This document shows positions 1-7,316 of a stretch of 10,372 nucleotides of DNA, in pieces. Each line of letters opens with the position of its first letter. Within the stretch, counting starts at the first letter, position 1. The position numbers and the translations under genes are program-made. This DNA is from an uncultured Rikenellaceae bacterium (lineage in GTDB: Bacteria > Bacteroidota > Bacteroidia > Bacteroidales > Rikenellaceae): the NCBI GenBank assembly GCA_910588925.1, contig CAJURV010000065.1, positions 1-10,372 of the forward strand. Direction: 5' to 3'. The notes below the pieces were generated by a model. The model had not been told where the DNA came from, made no database searches, and worked only from the letters and a program-made list of their open reading frames with translations.

Positions 1-358
1 CGTTAAATCCCGAGGCACGAGGGATGAGCGGGCCGCACCTCGCGGTGGGCAGAAACTCACCTCATCGGAGGCCCGCGTAAGTTACAGCAATCATAGAACC
101 TATTCCGCTTATTTTACACCCGGCTACCCTCTCCGCCCGCCGCGAGGCGCGGTCCCCCGCAGGCTCCGGCCCTTGTGACATAAGGCAATGCCCCCGCTAA
201 AACCGCTCTAACCACCCGACATAAAGATTGTCCCCGGCCCAAAAGTGCAGCTAACGCGCATACCACCAAACCAAAAAGAAAATCACCGTCCCGCAAACCG
301 CCTATCGCCAAACATCGTAATACATACTACTTCACAAGCCAGTAAGCCCCCACTAATT
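1..358. other. Intergenic region without a recognisable gene; GC-rich inverted repeat at its left end
   Basis: No protein I recognise is encoded here. A short minus-strand frame (114-311) and an open plus-strand frame running in from the left edge to a stop near 178 both read as low-complexity Arg/Gly/Pro-rich sequence, typical of chance frames in GC-rich DNA. Visible structure is confined to 28-76: a 7-bp perfect inverted repeat (GCGGGCC at 28-34, GGCCCGC at 70-76) encloses a small CACC-TCGC-GGTG hairpin (36-47) and an alternative CACC partner at 58-61. It could be the end of an RNA element or terminator of a gene left of the window, but it matches no riboswitch or RNA family I know. No clear terminator for the minus-strand gene ending at 359 is visible. 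Confidence 0.5.
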
Positions 359-1384
359 TTATAGATGCCCTATAAACTCATCGACATCCTCCTCCTTGGT
401 AGCCCAATCGGTAACGAACCGCACAGGCGTCTCCTCCTCTCCGTAAACACCCCACGGCTCAAAAGAGGCGATCTTCCGTAACCTGTCTATCTCCCTGTTG
501 GGCAATATAAAGAACTGTTGATTGGTGGGCGAATCGACATATTGACGATACCCCCTTCCGAGCAAGGCATTCTTCAGTTTCATCGCCATCTTAACGGCAT
601 GACCGGCAATACGAATATAAAGATCGTCGGTGAACAAAGTCTCGAACTGAATACCTAGCAACCTCCCTTTGGCGAGCAATGCGCCGTGCTGTTTTATCAA
701 AGGATAGAACCGCGGCAATATGTCACTACGAGTGATTACCACCGCCTCTCCGAACAGTGCGCCCACTTTAGTCCCTCCTATGTAAAACACGTCGCACAGT
801 CGCGCTATATCTTTCAGCGTCACGTCCGTACCTTCCGCCGCCAATCCGTATCCGAGCCTCGCGCCGTCGAGATATAACGTAATCCCGGCCTTTCGACACA
901 CACCGCTCAACGACCGCAACTCTTCGAGAGTGTATAGCGTCCCCAGCTCGGTAGGATGAGATATATAGACCATCCCTGGAAACACCATGTGCTCGAATGT
1001 CTCGTCACGATAAAAATCGTCGATATAACGCTTTACATCCTCCGCCCGCAGTTTACCGTTCTCCGAGGGCAATACGAGTACTTTGTGTCCTGTGGCTTCT
1101 ATAGCACCCGTTTCGTGATTGTTTATATGAGAGGTGTCGGTCGCAACCACCCCCTCGTGACGTGCGAGCAGCCCGTCTATCACCGTCGCATTGGTCTGTG
1201 TGCCGCCTACGAGAAAATGAACCTTGCCGTTATCGAGACCGCATGCGTCGAGAATGAGCGACTCGGCTCTTTTCGTATATTCGTCACGACCGTATCCGAC
1301 GGTCCGTTCCGCGTTGGTCTCTAAAAGACGGCGCATTACCTGAGGGTGCGCACCCTCCATATAATCCGTATCGAAATGTAACAT
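359..1384 (-). CDS. Threonine aldolase-type PLP-dependent lyase (beta-eliminating lyase family)
   Basis: A 341-residue fold-type I PLP enzyme of the low-specificity L-threonine aldolase / beta-eliminating lyase family. Such enzymes usually cleave L-threonine or L-allo-threonine to glycine and acetaldehyde in the cytoplasm. Visible landmarks are GGTQTN (about 60-65, phosphate-binding loop), the SHINNHETGA stretch (about 85-94, His that stacks on PLP), HPTELGT (143-149), YLDGARL (171-177, Asp and Arg contacting the cofactor) and YIGGTK (201-206) with the predicted Schiff-base lysine K206. Length is normal for the family and both ends look intact. The ATG at 1384 starts directly at the conserved N-terminal FDTDYMEGAHP segment. 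It is separated from the patatin gene by 144 bp with a stem-loop, so it probably has its own promoter; I see only a weak TTTG/TAnnTT-like pair near 1404-1437. The substrate is uncertain: this branch is divergent from E. coli LtaE, so I give no symbol. Confidence 0.88.
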   Translation of the reverse strand: MLHFDTDYMEGAHPQVMRRLLETNAERTVGYGRDEYTKRAESLILDACGLDNGKVHFLVGGTQTNATVIDGLLARHEGVVATDTSHINNHETGAIEATGHKVLVLPSENGKLRAEDVKRYIDDFYRDETFEHMVFPGMVYISHPTELGTLYTLEELRSLSGVCRKAGITLYLDGARLGYGLAAEGTDVTLKDIARLCDVFYIGGTKVGALFGEAVVITRSDILPRFYPLIKQHGALLAKGRLLGIQFETLFTDDLYIRIAGHAVKMAMKLKNALLGRGYRQYVDSPTNQQFFILPNREIDRLRKIASFEPWGVYGEEETPVRFVTDWATKEEDVDEFIGHL

Positions 1385-1458
1385 ATCAAATTATTGTTAT
1401 CCGATAAAATAGTTTTTCAGACTAAAATATAACCAAAGACATGTGGCCGCCTAACACA

Positions 1459-1488
1459 GTTTCGCTTTCCCGGGCCAAGAAACGAAGC
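1459..1488 (-). terminator. Stem-loop between the patatin and aldolase genes, possible terminator
   Basis: GTTTCG (1459-1464) and TTTC (1466-1469) pair with GAAA (1479-1482) and CGAAGC (1483-1488). This gives about ten pairs with one bulged C, around a 9-nt loop containing CCGGGCC. It lies 41-70 bp past the stop of the minus-strand patatin gene, where a terminator would be expected. Against this, no T-run follows on the minus strand, and the one wobble pair is G-U only on the plus strand, becoming an A-C mismatch in a minus-strand transcript. Confidence 0.35.
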
Positions 1489-1528
1489 CCGCCGAAGCTA
1501 ACGCCGACACCTACCGGATTACCCCAAC

Positions 1529-3937
1529 TCAATAAACTATCCCTTTGGGCTTGAACAAAAGGAATCCGAGATTGAAAGTAACATAACTACGTCTCATCCC
1601 GCTAAGAGTGTAATAGGAGTAAGAGAGGCTTACGGGACCTATGGGAGACTGATATACCACCGAAGCGTCTACGATATATTTTAGCCTGTCTTTAAAATCG
1701 CGCCAGTTCTTGAGATCCGGTTTGAAGCAATAGGCCGATGCCTTGAGATAGATATTGTCGTTTACCGATAATATGGGTTTTATACCGAGCGCAAGATAGC
1801 TGTCGCTGTGAAACTCGGGAGTGTTGAGCGTCTTGCTGTGGGGCGTGGGAGTGAACGACGGTGCGGCCATAACGGCTATGTAGCTGTTGGAGTAATCGGG
1901 CGACATAGAGTACAACCCCTCCACGCTATACCCGAAACTGAAATGACGCGCCACATATATGTAGTCGTCACGACTGAAACAAGCCCCGGCCCACAAGCTG
2001 CGACGGTACGACTCGCGCGCGCCATGCCCTTCGGAATATGAACCCGGCATATAACGCTCACGCTGATAGGTTCCGAAAAGCGACAGCTGTTGATAAAGCC
2101 CCCGGGTAGGATAGGTGGGATAGTTGAGCGAATTGCGTTTCAGTGCTATATTGGCCGTAATATAGTTGATATTGGATATGTCGTACGTATAACCGTCCAC
2201 ACCGCCTTTCACGGGAAAATAGCTGTAACGGTCGTGACCTACGGCCGCGCGTAACTCTATCTTGGACGACCGCTGAACCGGCGTACCTATCGTAGAGCTG
2301 AAATAGAGGTCGTTATATCTGGAATATCCCTGTGCGGTATGTTTGTAGGATATACTCTGGCTATTGCCGCGGCCGTAGTCGTAAAAATTGTACGACAAGG
2401 CGTTCTCTATGTAGAACGGGCGTCGCCCTCCGTAGAAATTGAACCGAGACGAGAGCTGGGCGGCAGAGTAGAAGCTGCCTATATGTCCGTCGAGAGTTAC
2501 CGTCGAACTTATGCGTCCCAAATCGTGATACTGGAAGCCGAGATAGGCCTGATTGACCGATATGGACGATATGTTGACCCCTATCATGGCCTTGAAGTCG
2601 GGCTTGTTGTGCATCGTCATGCGCATGCGATATCCTCCGAGCGAATCGTCGCATTCCACCACCGGAAAGCCTCCCGTTAAAAAGCCCTCGGACAGGATTT
2701 TGAGATATTCGGCACGGAACCGGTCTACCGTCATCTCCTCGTCCACCCCGTCGCGATTCAGGTCGGAAAGCTGGCTCTTGACGTATGCCTGTTGCGCCGC
2801 CGTAAGCCCCTCTATATCCAAAGACTTTATATTGATCTCCGGAATGCGGGAGCAGAAAGAGGCGCGTTCGGCCTCCACCTGTTCCTGCGGCTTGCGGCGG
2901 CTTATGCGTTCGAGTATGCGGGGCATGGCCGCGAGGGCGTCTTCGTAACCGCGTTGTATGATATACGGCGCCTTACGGAAATCCATGATGCCCACATCCA
3001 TATTACGGGCGATGGTGATACCTAAAGAGTCGGGGATGGCATAGTCGGTCTTGTCGGTCGTAAGCAACTCTATCTGACCGGAGATAGTGGATATGTCGGG
3101 CTTACCGGAAACGCACACCCCGCCTATGAGTATGTCGGGGGAGAACTCCTCCAAAGTCTCGCGCCACGGATAGTTGTTGACCAGGCCCCCGTCGTACATG
3201 AGCATGGAGTCGACCGCCACGGGGGCGAACACCAACGGTATGGCCATAGACGAACGTATGGCCATGCCGAGATCGCCCGAACGCCACAGATAGGGCGTCT
3301 TGCCGTATATGTTGGTGGAAACGCATCTGAACGGGACGAACAGATCGTCGAAATCGCCGCCGGAACAAGCCGTGGCACCCGCAAAGAAATATAGAAGAGC
3401 CACATCGAGCGAAGTGCTGTTTACCAACGACATGGACGGCGCCGCATCGGACCCGGCACCCGTAGGACGCCTTAGCGAAAAGGTAATCTTTCCCTTGCGC
3501 TTGGAGAGCGTCTCTCCAGATATGTCGCTGCCGGGCAGACTGTCGCGATACGGGAGGTAGTCGGGTTTGAAACGGTCGATATTGAAGTCGATGTTTATCA
3601 TAGACGGATTCGGAGACTGTTTCTTGTAGTAATAGAGATACCTGTCCTCTATCTTGCCCGACACCCACGACAACACCTCGGGAGAGTTGAACAGAGCCTC
3701 CATCTCCGCCGGAGAGTAACCGGCGGCGTACAACCCGGCCACTATGGAGCCCATAGAGGTGCCGGCAACGTAATCGACAGGCACACCGTTCTCCTCCAAT
3801 GCCTTCATTATGCCTATATGATAGAGCCCTTTGGCGCCGCCGCCGCTCAACACCACCCCTACCCTCTGGGCATAAAGGGTGTGGGCGGATATGAGCGCCG
3901 CAAACAGAAACATAAATTTCAATATCCTCATAACCAT
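1529..3937 (-). CDS. Patatin-like phospholipase with POTRA-like region and C-terminal outer-membrane barrel (PlpD-like)
   Basis: An 802-residue protein with a signal peptide (hydrophobic residues about 5-20, likely cleavage after YAQ at 24). A patatin lipase domain (about 25-280) shows the oxyanion loop SGGGAKG (31-37), nucleophile elbow GTSMG with Ser61, and DGG with catalytic Asp249. Residues about 366-445 look like a POTRA-type segment (INIKSLDIEGL opening, SEGFLTGGFP). From about 446 alternating aromatic/polar strands run to the C-terminal Tyr802, as in a BamA/Omp85-type barrel. This order resembles type Vd secreted patatins such as PlpD, in which the barrel exports the lipase to the surface, and such proteins are common in Bacteroidota. 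I infer a surface or secreted lipid hydrolase; substrate unknown. About 30 residues near 136-168 form a polar insertion in the lipase domain. Start: MVM allows either the first Met or Met3; Met3 gives a more typical signal peptide. It is divergent from the cyclophilin gene. Confidence 0.88.
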   Translation of the reverse strand: MVMRILKFMFLFAALISAHTLYAQRVGVVLSGGGAKGLYHIGIMKALEENGVPVDYVAGTSMGSIVAGLYAAGYSPAEMEALFNSPEVLSWVSGKIEDRYLYYYKKQSPNPSMINIDFNIDRFKPDYLPYRDSLPGSDISGETLSKRKGKITFSLRRPTGAGSDAAPSMSLVNSTSLDVALLYFFAGATACSGGDFDDLFVPFRCVSTNIYGKTPYLWRSGDLGMAIRSSMAIPLVFAPVAVDSMLMYDGGLVNNYPWRETLEEFSPDILIGGVCVSGKPDISTISGQIELLTTDKTDYAIPDSLGITIARNMDVGIMDFRKAPYIIQRGYEDALAAMPRILERISRRKPQEQVEAERASFCSRIPEINIKSLDIEGLTAAQQAYVKSQLSDLNRDGVDEEMTVDRFRAEYLKILSEGFLTGGFPVVECDDSLGGYRMRMTMHNKPDFKAMIGVNISSISVNQAYLGFQYHDLGRISSTVTLDGHIGSFYSAAQLSSRFNFYGGRRPFYIENALSYNFYDYGRGNSQSISYKHTAQGYSRYNDLYFSSTIGTPVQRSSKIELRAAVGHDRYSYFPVKGGVDGYTYDISNINYITANIALKRNSLNYPTYPTRGLYQQLSLFGTYQRERYMPGSYSEGHGARESYRRSLWAGACFSRDDYIYVARHFSFGYSVEGLYSMSPDYSNSYIAVMAAPSFTPTPHSKTLNTPEFHSDSYLALGIKPILSVNDNIYLKASAYCFKPDLKNWRDFKDRLKYIVDASVVYQSPIGPVSLSYSYYTLSGMRRSYVTFNLGFLLFKPKGIVY

Positions 3938-4192
3938 AAAAAGGGTCGACGACCTTTCGCTTTACACTGTAAATCTCTTATACATAGAGCTGTTTCATAT
4001 TAGAAGACCGTATCTCAAACGTTTTTCGCTTAACGGACCTCGCCGGATAGGTCACATAAACACATTCCGCTTCCCGGGCCGTACCTCGCAGAGAATATAA
4101 AACCCCGCCCGTTATGTCTTCCATCCGTTTGCGTCACTCTCTCGGACAGCCGAAAGGCGCAGTCTCCGTAAAGAAGCGAGAAAAACGAAAAA

Positions 4193-4262
4193 TTTCTGTC
4201 AATGATTCGGTTCCGCCCGTCTGAAAGCTCCGTATCGAAGCCCCTGACAGAAGCATTTTTTT
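4193..4262 (+). terminator. Inverted repeat followed by seven T, candidate terminator or attenuator
   Basis: TTCTGTCA (4194-4201) pairs perfectly with TGACAGAA (4245-4252), extended by a T-G wobble (4193/4253). The arms enclose a 43-nt loop that itself holds a TTCG/CGAA pairing (4206-4209/4236-4239). Seven consecutive T follow at 4256-4262, as expected of an intrinsic terminator reading rightwards. No gene lies upstream on this strand, so it would end an unseen short RNA or act in a leader. The large loop makes it weaker than a standard terminator. Confidence 0.3.
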
Positions 4263-4268
4263 GCCTCC

Positions 4269-4303
4269 ATTGAACGCTTTTTCGCCAATATTCACTATTT
4301 TTG
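4269..4303 (+). promoter_or_regulatory. Bacteroidota-type promoter for the cyclophilin-pheS-envC cluster
   Basis: TATTTTTG at 4296-4303 matches the Bacteroidota primary-sigma -7 consensus TAnnTTTG exactly. An imperfect -33 (ATTG, 4269-4272, for TTTG) lies 23 bp upstream, a little longer than the usual 19-21 bp. Transcription would begin around 4310, leaving a leader of roughly 35 nt before the ATG at 4347. Confidence 0.5.
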
Positions 4304-4346
4304 TCCGATGTAGTGCCTTACACAAAACATGTAACCTCACAAAGGT

Positions 4347-5063
4347 ATGAAAAGATATCGCAATATTCTCACGGCGATGCTATTATTCGCCGTCGTCGGA
4401 TGCAACAACACATCTCACGACGGTGCAGGACAGGCGCGCAAGGTCACCATACAAACCGATAAGGGGGATATAACTCTGATGCTCTTCGACGAGACCCCCG
4501 CCCACCGCGACAACTTCGTAAGGATGTGCGACGAAGGTTTCTACGACTCGTTGTTGTTCCACCGCGTAATAGAGTCGTTCGTAATACAGGCCGGAGACCC
4601 CACGTCACGCGGAGCGGAGCCGGGCGAACGTCTCGGGGAGGGCGACGCAGGACATAAGGTGGAACCCGAATTCGTCGACGGTCTGGTGCACATAAGAGGC
4701 GCCGTAGGGGCTGCACGCGAAGGCGACGCCGTCAACCCCGGCAAACTCTCTTCGGGGTCGCACTTCTACATAGTTCAGGGTCGCAACGGTCTCGACGAAG
4801 CTGCTGTCGACAAGAGTGGCAACACGTACAGCGATACCGTCCGACGCAGATACCTCCGCGAGGGCGGCACTCCTTTCCTGGACGGAAACTACACCGTATT
4901 CGGCTATGTGATAGAAGGCATGGACGTTGTGGACGATATAGCCGCTTCGGCCACCGACGAATTCGACAGGCCTGCGGAAGACATAGTGATAACAGGCACC
5001 CGAACAGGGCGCCTAAGCCGTGAAGAGACAGAAAAATATTACAGGGAATACCATGCAGAATAG
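4347..5063 (+). CDS. Cyclophilin-type peptidyl-prolyl cis-trans isomerase, lipoprotein
   Basis: A 238-residue protein with a lipoprotein signal peptide: basic MKRYR, hydrophobic stretch, then lipobox AVVGC with the predicted lipidated Cys19. It is therefore probably anchored in the envelope and helps fold periplasmic or outer-membrane proteins by isomerising prolyl bonds. The cyclophilin domain runs from about 32 to 220. FHRVIESFVIQAGDP (71-85) carries the catalytic Arg73 with Phe78 and Gln81. SGSHFYIVQG (136-145) and LDGNYTVFGYVIEGMDVVD (178-196) match the other conserved strands. About 30 charged residues (146-176) form an insertion between these strands, as seen in several Bacteroidota members. 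The ATG at 4347 follows an AAAGG, but it sits too close to be an ideal ribosome site. The 3' end overlaps the start of pheS by 11 nt, so translation of the two is probably coupled. Exact client proteins are unknown. Confidence 0.92.
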   Translation: MKRYRNILTAMLLFAVVGCNNTSHDGAGQARKVTIQTDKGDITLMLFDETPAHRDNFVRMCDEGFYDSLLFHRVIESFVIQAGDPTSRGAEPGERLGEGDAGHKVEPEFVDGLVHIRGAVGAAREGDAVNPGKLSSGSHFYIVQGRNGLDEAAVDKSGNTYSDTVRRRYLREGGTPFLDGNYTVFGYVIEGMDVVDDIAASATDEFDRPAEDIVITGTRTGRLSREETEKYYREYHAE

Positions 5064-6075
5064 AATCAAGGAGCTAATGGAGAAGGTAGGCGGCTTCAAG
5101 CCCGCCACCTTGGCTGAGATCGAAGATTTCAGAATAAAGATATTAGGCAAGAAAGGCGAACTGACCGCCCTTTTCGAGGAGTTCAAGAGCCTGTCGGCGG
5201 AGCAGAAAAAGGAGATAGGCAAAACTATCAACGAGCTGAAAACCAAAGCTCTCGACAAGATCAACGAACTGAAAGAGAGCCTCGACACCGTAGTAGCGAG
5301 CGACTGCGACGCAATCGACATGAGCCGTCCGGCCACCGCCAGACGCGTAGGCACACGCCACCCCATCTCTTTGGTAAGGAGACAGATCGTGGATATCTTC
5401 TCACGTCTGGGCTTCACCGTAGCGGACGGTCCCGAGATAGAGGACGATTGGCATGTATTCTCGGCTCTCAACTTTCCGCCAGAGCATCCGGCCCGCGACA
5501 TGCAGGACACATTCTTCGTGGAGAAGAACCCCGACATACTGTTACGCACCCACACCAGCTCCATACAGGTGAGGGTGATGCAGAACAGCCGGCCTCCCAT
5601 AAGGGTGGTGTGTCCCGGCCGCGTATTCCGCAACGAGGCCATATCGTACCGCGCCCACTGCATATTCCATCAGGTGGAGGGGCTTTACATAGACGAGAAC
5701 GTATCGTTCGCCGATCTCAAACAGACTATACTCTACTTCGCCAAAGAGATGTTCGGAGAGGATGCCAGCATAAGGATGCGCCCCTCTTACTTCCCGTTCA
5801 CCGAACCGTCGGCCGAGGTGGACGTGTCGTGCAACCTGTGCGGAGGCAAGGGATGCAACGTTTGTAAGGGCACCGGATGGTTGGAGATCATGGGGTGCGG
5901 AATGGTCGATCCCAACGTGCTGGAGGCATGCGGCATAGATTCCAGGAAATACAGCGGCTTCGCATTCGGCATGGGCGTGGAACGCATAGCCATGTTGCGT
6001 TACGGTGTCAAAGACCTGCGTCTCTACTTCGAGAACGACATACGCTTTTTGCAACAGTTCGAAGCGATATACTGA
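5053..6075 (+). CDS. pheS: Phenylalanyl-tRNA synthetase alpha subunit
   Basis: The catalytic alpha chain of the alpha2-beta2 enzyme that charges tRNA-Phe with phenylalanine; 340 residues, normal length. An N-terminal coiled-coil arm (about 1-85, Lys/Glu-rich) that contacts tRNA precedes the class II core. Core landmarks are HPISLVRRQIVDIFSRLGF (motif 1 region, 103-121), RTHTSSIQVRVM and GRVFRNEA (165-196, motif 2), FHQVEG (205-210), and GFAFGMGVERIAML (302-315, motif 3). Four cysteines at 260, 263, 268 and 271 form a zinc-ribbon-like cluster before LEIMGCGMVDP, a known variation in this family. I chose ATG 5053: it has AGGGA 7 nt upstream and matches the family N-terminus, whereas the in-frame GTG at 5020 adds eleven residues inside the isomerase gene. 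The beta subunit gene (pheT) is not adjacent. Ile codons are 16 ATA, 9 ATC, 0 ATT. Confidence 0.97.
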   Translation: MQNRIKELMEKVGGFKPATLAEIEDFRIKILGKKGELTALFEEFKSLSAEQKKEIGKTINELKTKALDKINELKESLDTVVASDCDAIDMSRPATARRVGTRHPISLVRRQIVDIFSRLGFTVADGPEIEDDWHVFSALNFPPEHPARDMQDTFFVEKNPDILLRTHTSSIQVRVMQNSRPPIRVVCPGRVFRNEAISYRAHCIFHQVEGLYIDENVSFADLKQTILYFAKEMFGEDASIRMRPSYFPFTEPSAEVDVSCNLCGGKGCNVCKGTGWLEIMGCGMVDPNVLEACGIDSRKYSGFAFGMGVERIAMLRYGVKDLRLYFENDIRFLQQFEAIY

Positions 6076-6080
6076 TAGAT

Positions 6081-7250
6081 ATGCGGTACTTGCTCTCCAT
6101 CTTCATGCTCGTTGTCTGCCTCTCGTCTTACGGGCAGACGGTGGAATCGCTCAAAAAAGACATAGAGCGTGCGGAGGCGGAGATAAAGAAAAACAACGAG
6201 CTATTGCAGAGCAACAAGAGCCGGCAGAAAAACAGCCTCTCCAACCTCTCGCTCGTAGACGGCAACATCAAAAACCGCAAAAGTATCATAGAGTCGCTCG
6301 ACAAACAGACAAAGCTGATAAAGAGCGACATAGCCCGCAACAACAAGAGCATCGACACTCTGGCGACAGAGCTTGCCGAACTCAAAAAGGAGTATGCGGC
6401 TATAGTAGTCACCGCCTACAAGGAGTACAAGACGGGCAGCTATCTCACCTTTCTCTTTTCAGCCTCCGACTTCAACGACATGACACGGAGGGCGGCCTAC
6501 ATAAGGAGACACCTGGAGTTACGCCGAAGCAAAGGGCAGGAGATAGCCTCCACACGCGACCGCATAGAGCATGAGACAGCAAGGCTGCACGGTCGCGAGA
6601 AAGAGCTCAACAGCACTCTCACGGCCCGTAACGAAGAGGTAGCCAGCCTCACACGCGAAGAGGCCCGCTATCGTAACGAACTGGCTGCCCTCAGAAAAGA
6701 GGAGAAAAACATAGGTGCTACCATTGCCAAGAACCGCAAGGTGGTAGACCAGCTACAGAAAGAGATCCGCCGCATAATAGAGGAACAGGCCCGCAAAGAC
6801 CGCGAAGCGAGCGCCGCCGACAATGCGGCCCTATCCAAACTGACGGGCGATTTCACCGCAGCCAAAGGCAAACTACCCCACCCCGTTACCGGCGGAGCCA
6901 TAACCGAACATTTCGGCATACATCCCCATCCGTTGCAACCTACGCTTAAAGTAGACAACAAAGGGGTAACTTTCACTGTCAAAGCGGGAACTAACGCACG
7001 CGCCGTATTCGCGGGCGAGGTGACCAAAGTATTCTCGTTTCAAGGGATGGGCACCACGGTGATGGTACGCCACGGCAGCTACATAACGGTCTTTTCCAAC
7101 CTCTCGGGAGCATCGGTCAAGGCAGGTGAAAAGGTCAGGGCGGGCGACAAGATAGGATCCGTATCTACAACAGGCGGAGGCGGCTCGCTACACTTCGAGC
7201 TATGGAAAGAGACCACGCCCATAAACCCGGAGCCGTGGTTCGCCAAATAG
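6081..7250 (+). CDS. EnvC-like murein hydrolase activator (degenerate LytM/M23 domain)
   Basis: A 389-residue secreted protein. It has a signal peptide (1-19, SYGQ), long coiled coils (about 20-105 and 150-245, Lys/Glu-rich heptads) separated by a hydrophobic segment (TAYKEYKTGSYLTFLFSASDF, about 111-131), and a C-terminal LytM/peptidase M23 fold (about 265-389). The metal ligands of active M23 enzymes are mostly lost: where HxGxD is expected the sequence reads NKGVT (293-297), and the final HxH reads S-L-H (369-371). This is the pattern of EnvC-type proteins, which do not cut peptidoglycan but activate amidases for septum splitting. I infer the same role in the periplasm. The ATG at 6081 is 5 bp after the pheS stop; longer in-frame extensions lie inside pheS and would bury the signal peptide. 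It probably shares a transcript with the isomerase gene and pheS. Confidence 0.9.
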   Translation: MRYLLSIFMLVVCLSSYGQTVESLKKDIERAEAEIKKNNELLQSNKSRQKNSLSNLSLVDGNIKNRKSIIESLDKQTKLIKSDIARNNKSIDTLATELAELKKEYAAIVVTAYKEYKTGSYLTFLFSASDFNDMTRRAAYIRRHLELRRSKGQEIASTRDRIEHETARLHGREKELNSTLTARNEEVASLTREEARYRNELAALRKEEKNIGATIAKNRKVVDQLQKEIRRIIEEQARKDREASAADNAALSKLTGDFTAAKGKLPHPVTGGAITEHFGIHPHPLQPTLKVDNKGVTFTVKAGTNARAVFAGEVTKVFSFQGMGTTVMVRHGSYITVFSNLSGASVKAGEKVRAGDKIGSVSTTGGGGSLHFELWKETTPINPEPWFAK

Positions 7251-7316
7251 TAGATACAGCAGTAAAGAATTACACCGCATCCATAACCAAACAAGCATAT
7301 ATTCAGTTTACAGATT

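Larger units (their letters stand above)
3938..4346. other. Divergent intergenic region between patatin and cyclophilin genes
   Basis: This 409-bp stretch contains no convincing coding sequence; the short frames crossing it lack recognisable protein character. It holds a small hairpin immediately upstream of the patatin start (AAGGTC/GACCTT with one bulged G, about 3941-3956) that could affect translation. It also holds a 5-bp inverted repeat at 4036-4053 (GACCT/AGGTC), a CCCGGGCC motif at 4073-4080 also seen at 1469-1476, a larger inverted repeat followed by seven T (4193-4262), and a rightward promoter near 4296. The length is more than two divergent promoters need, so a leader or small RNA is possible. 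I could not find a clear -33/-7 pair for the patatin gene. Confidence 0.5.

Noticed and set aside
1..80. 3' end of RNase P RNA or a known riboswitch
   Set aside because: Some stretches look vaguely similar (GGGCAGAAAC), but the conserved core of RNase P, TPP, SAM or cobalamin elements is absent.
2..178. Open plus-strand frame entering from the left edge as the end of a gene
   Set aside because: Arg/Pro-rich translation without any recognisable motif, and it overlaps a self-complementary segment.
114..311. 65-codon minus-strand frame as a small membrane protein
   Set aside because: Gly/Arg/Ala-rich translation, no convincing transmembrane pattern or start context; likely chance in GC-rich DNA.
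5020..5052. GTG at 5020 as the pheS start
   Set aside because: Adds eleven residues not typical of the family; ATG 5053 has a better ribosome site and matches the known N-terminus.
5830..5865. Cysteine cluster in PheS as a novel zinc-domain insertion
   Set aside because: A C-x2-C-x4-C-x2-C segment at this place is familiar in many bacterial PheS proteins, so it is not new.
5877..6080. Upstream extension of the EnvC-like protein
   Set aside because: It would lie within pheS in another frame and place the signal peptide in the middle of the protein.
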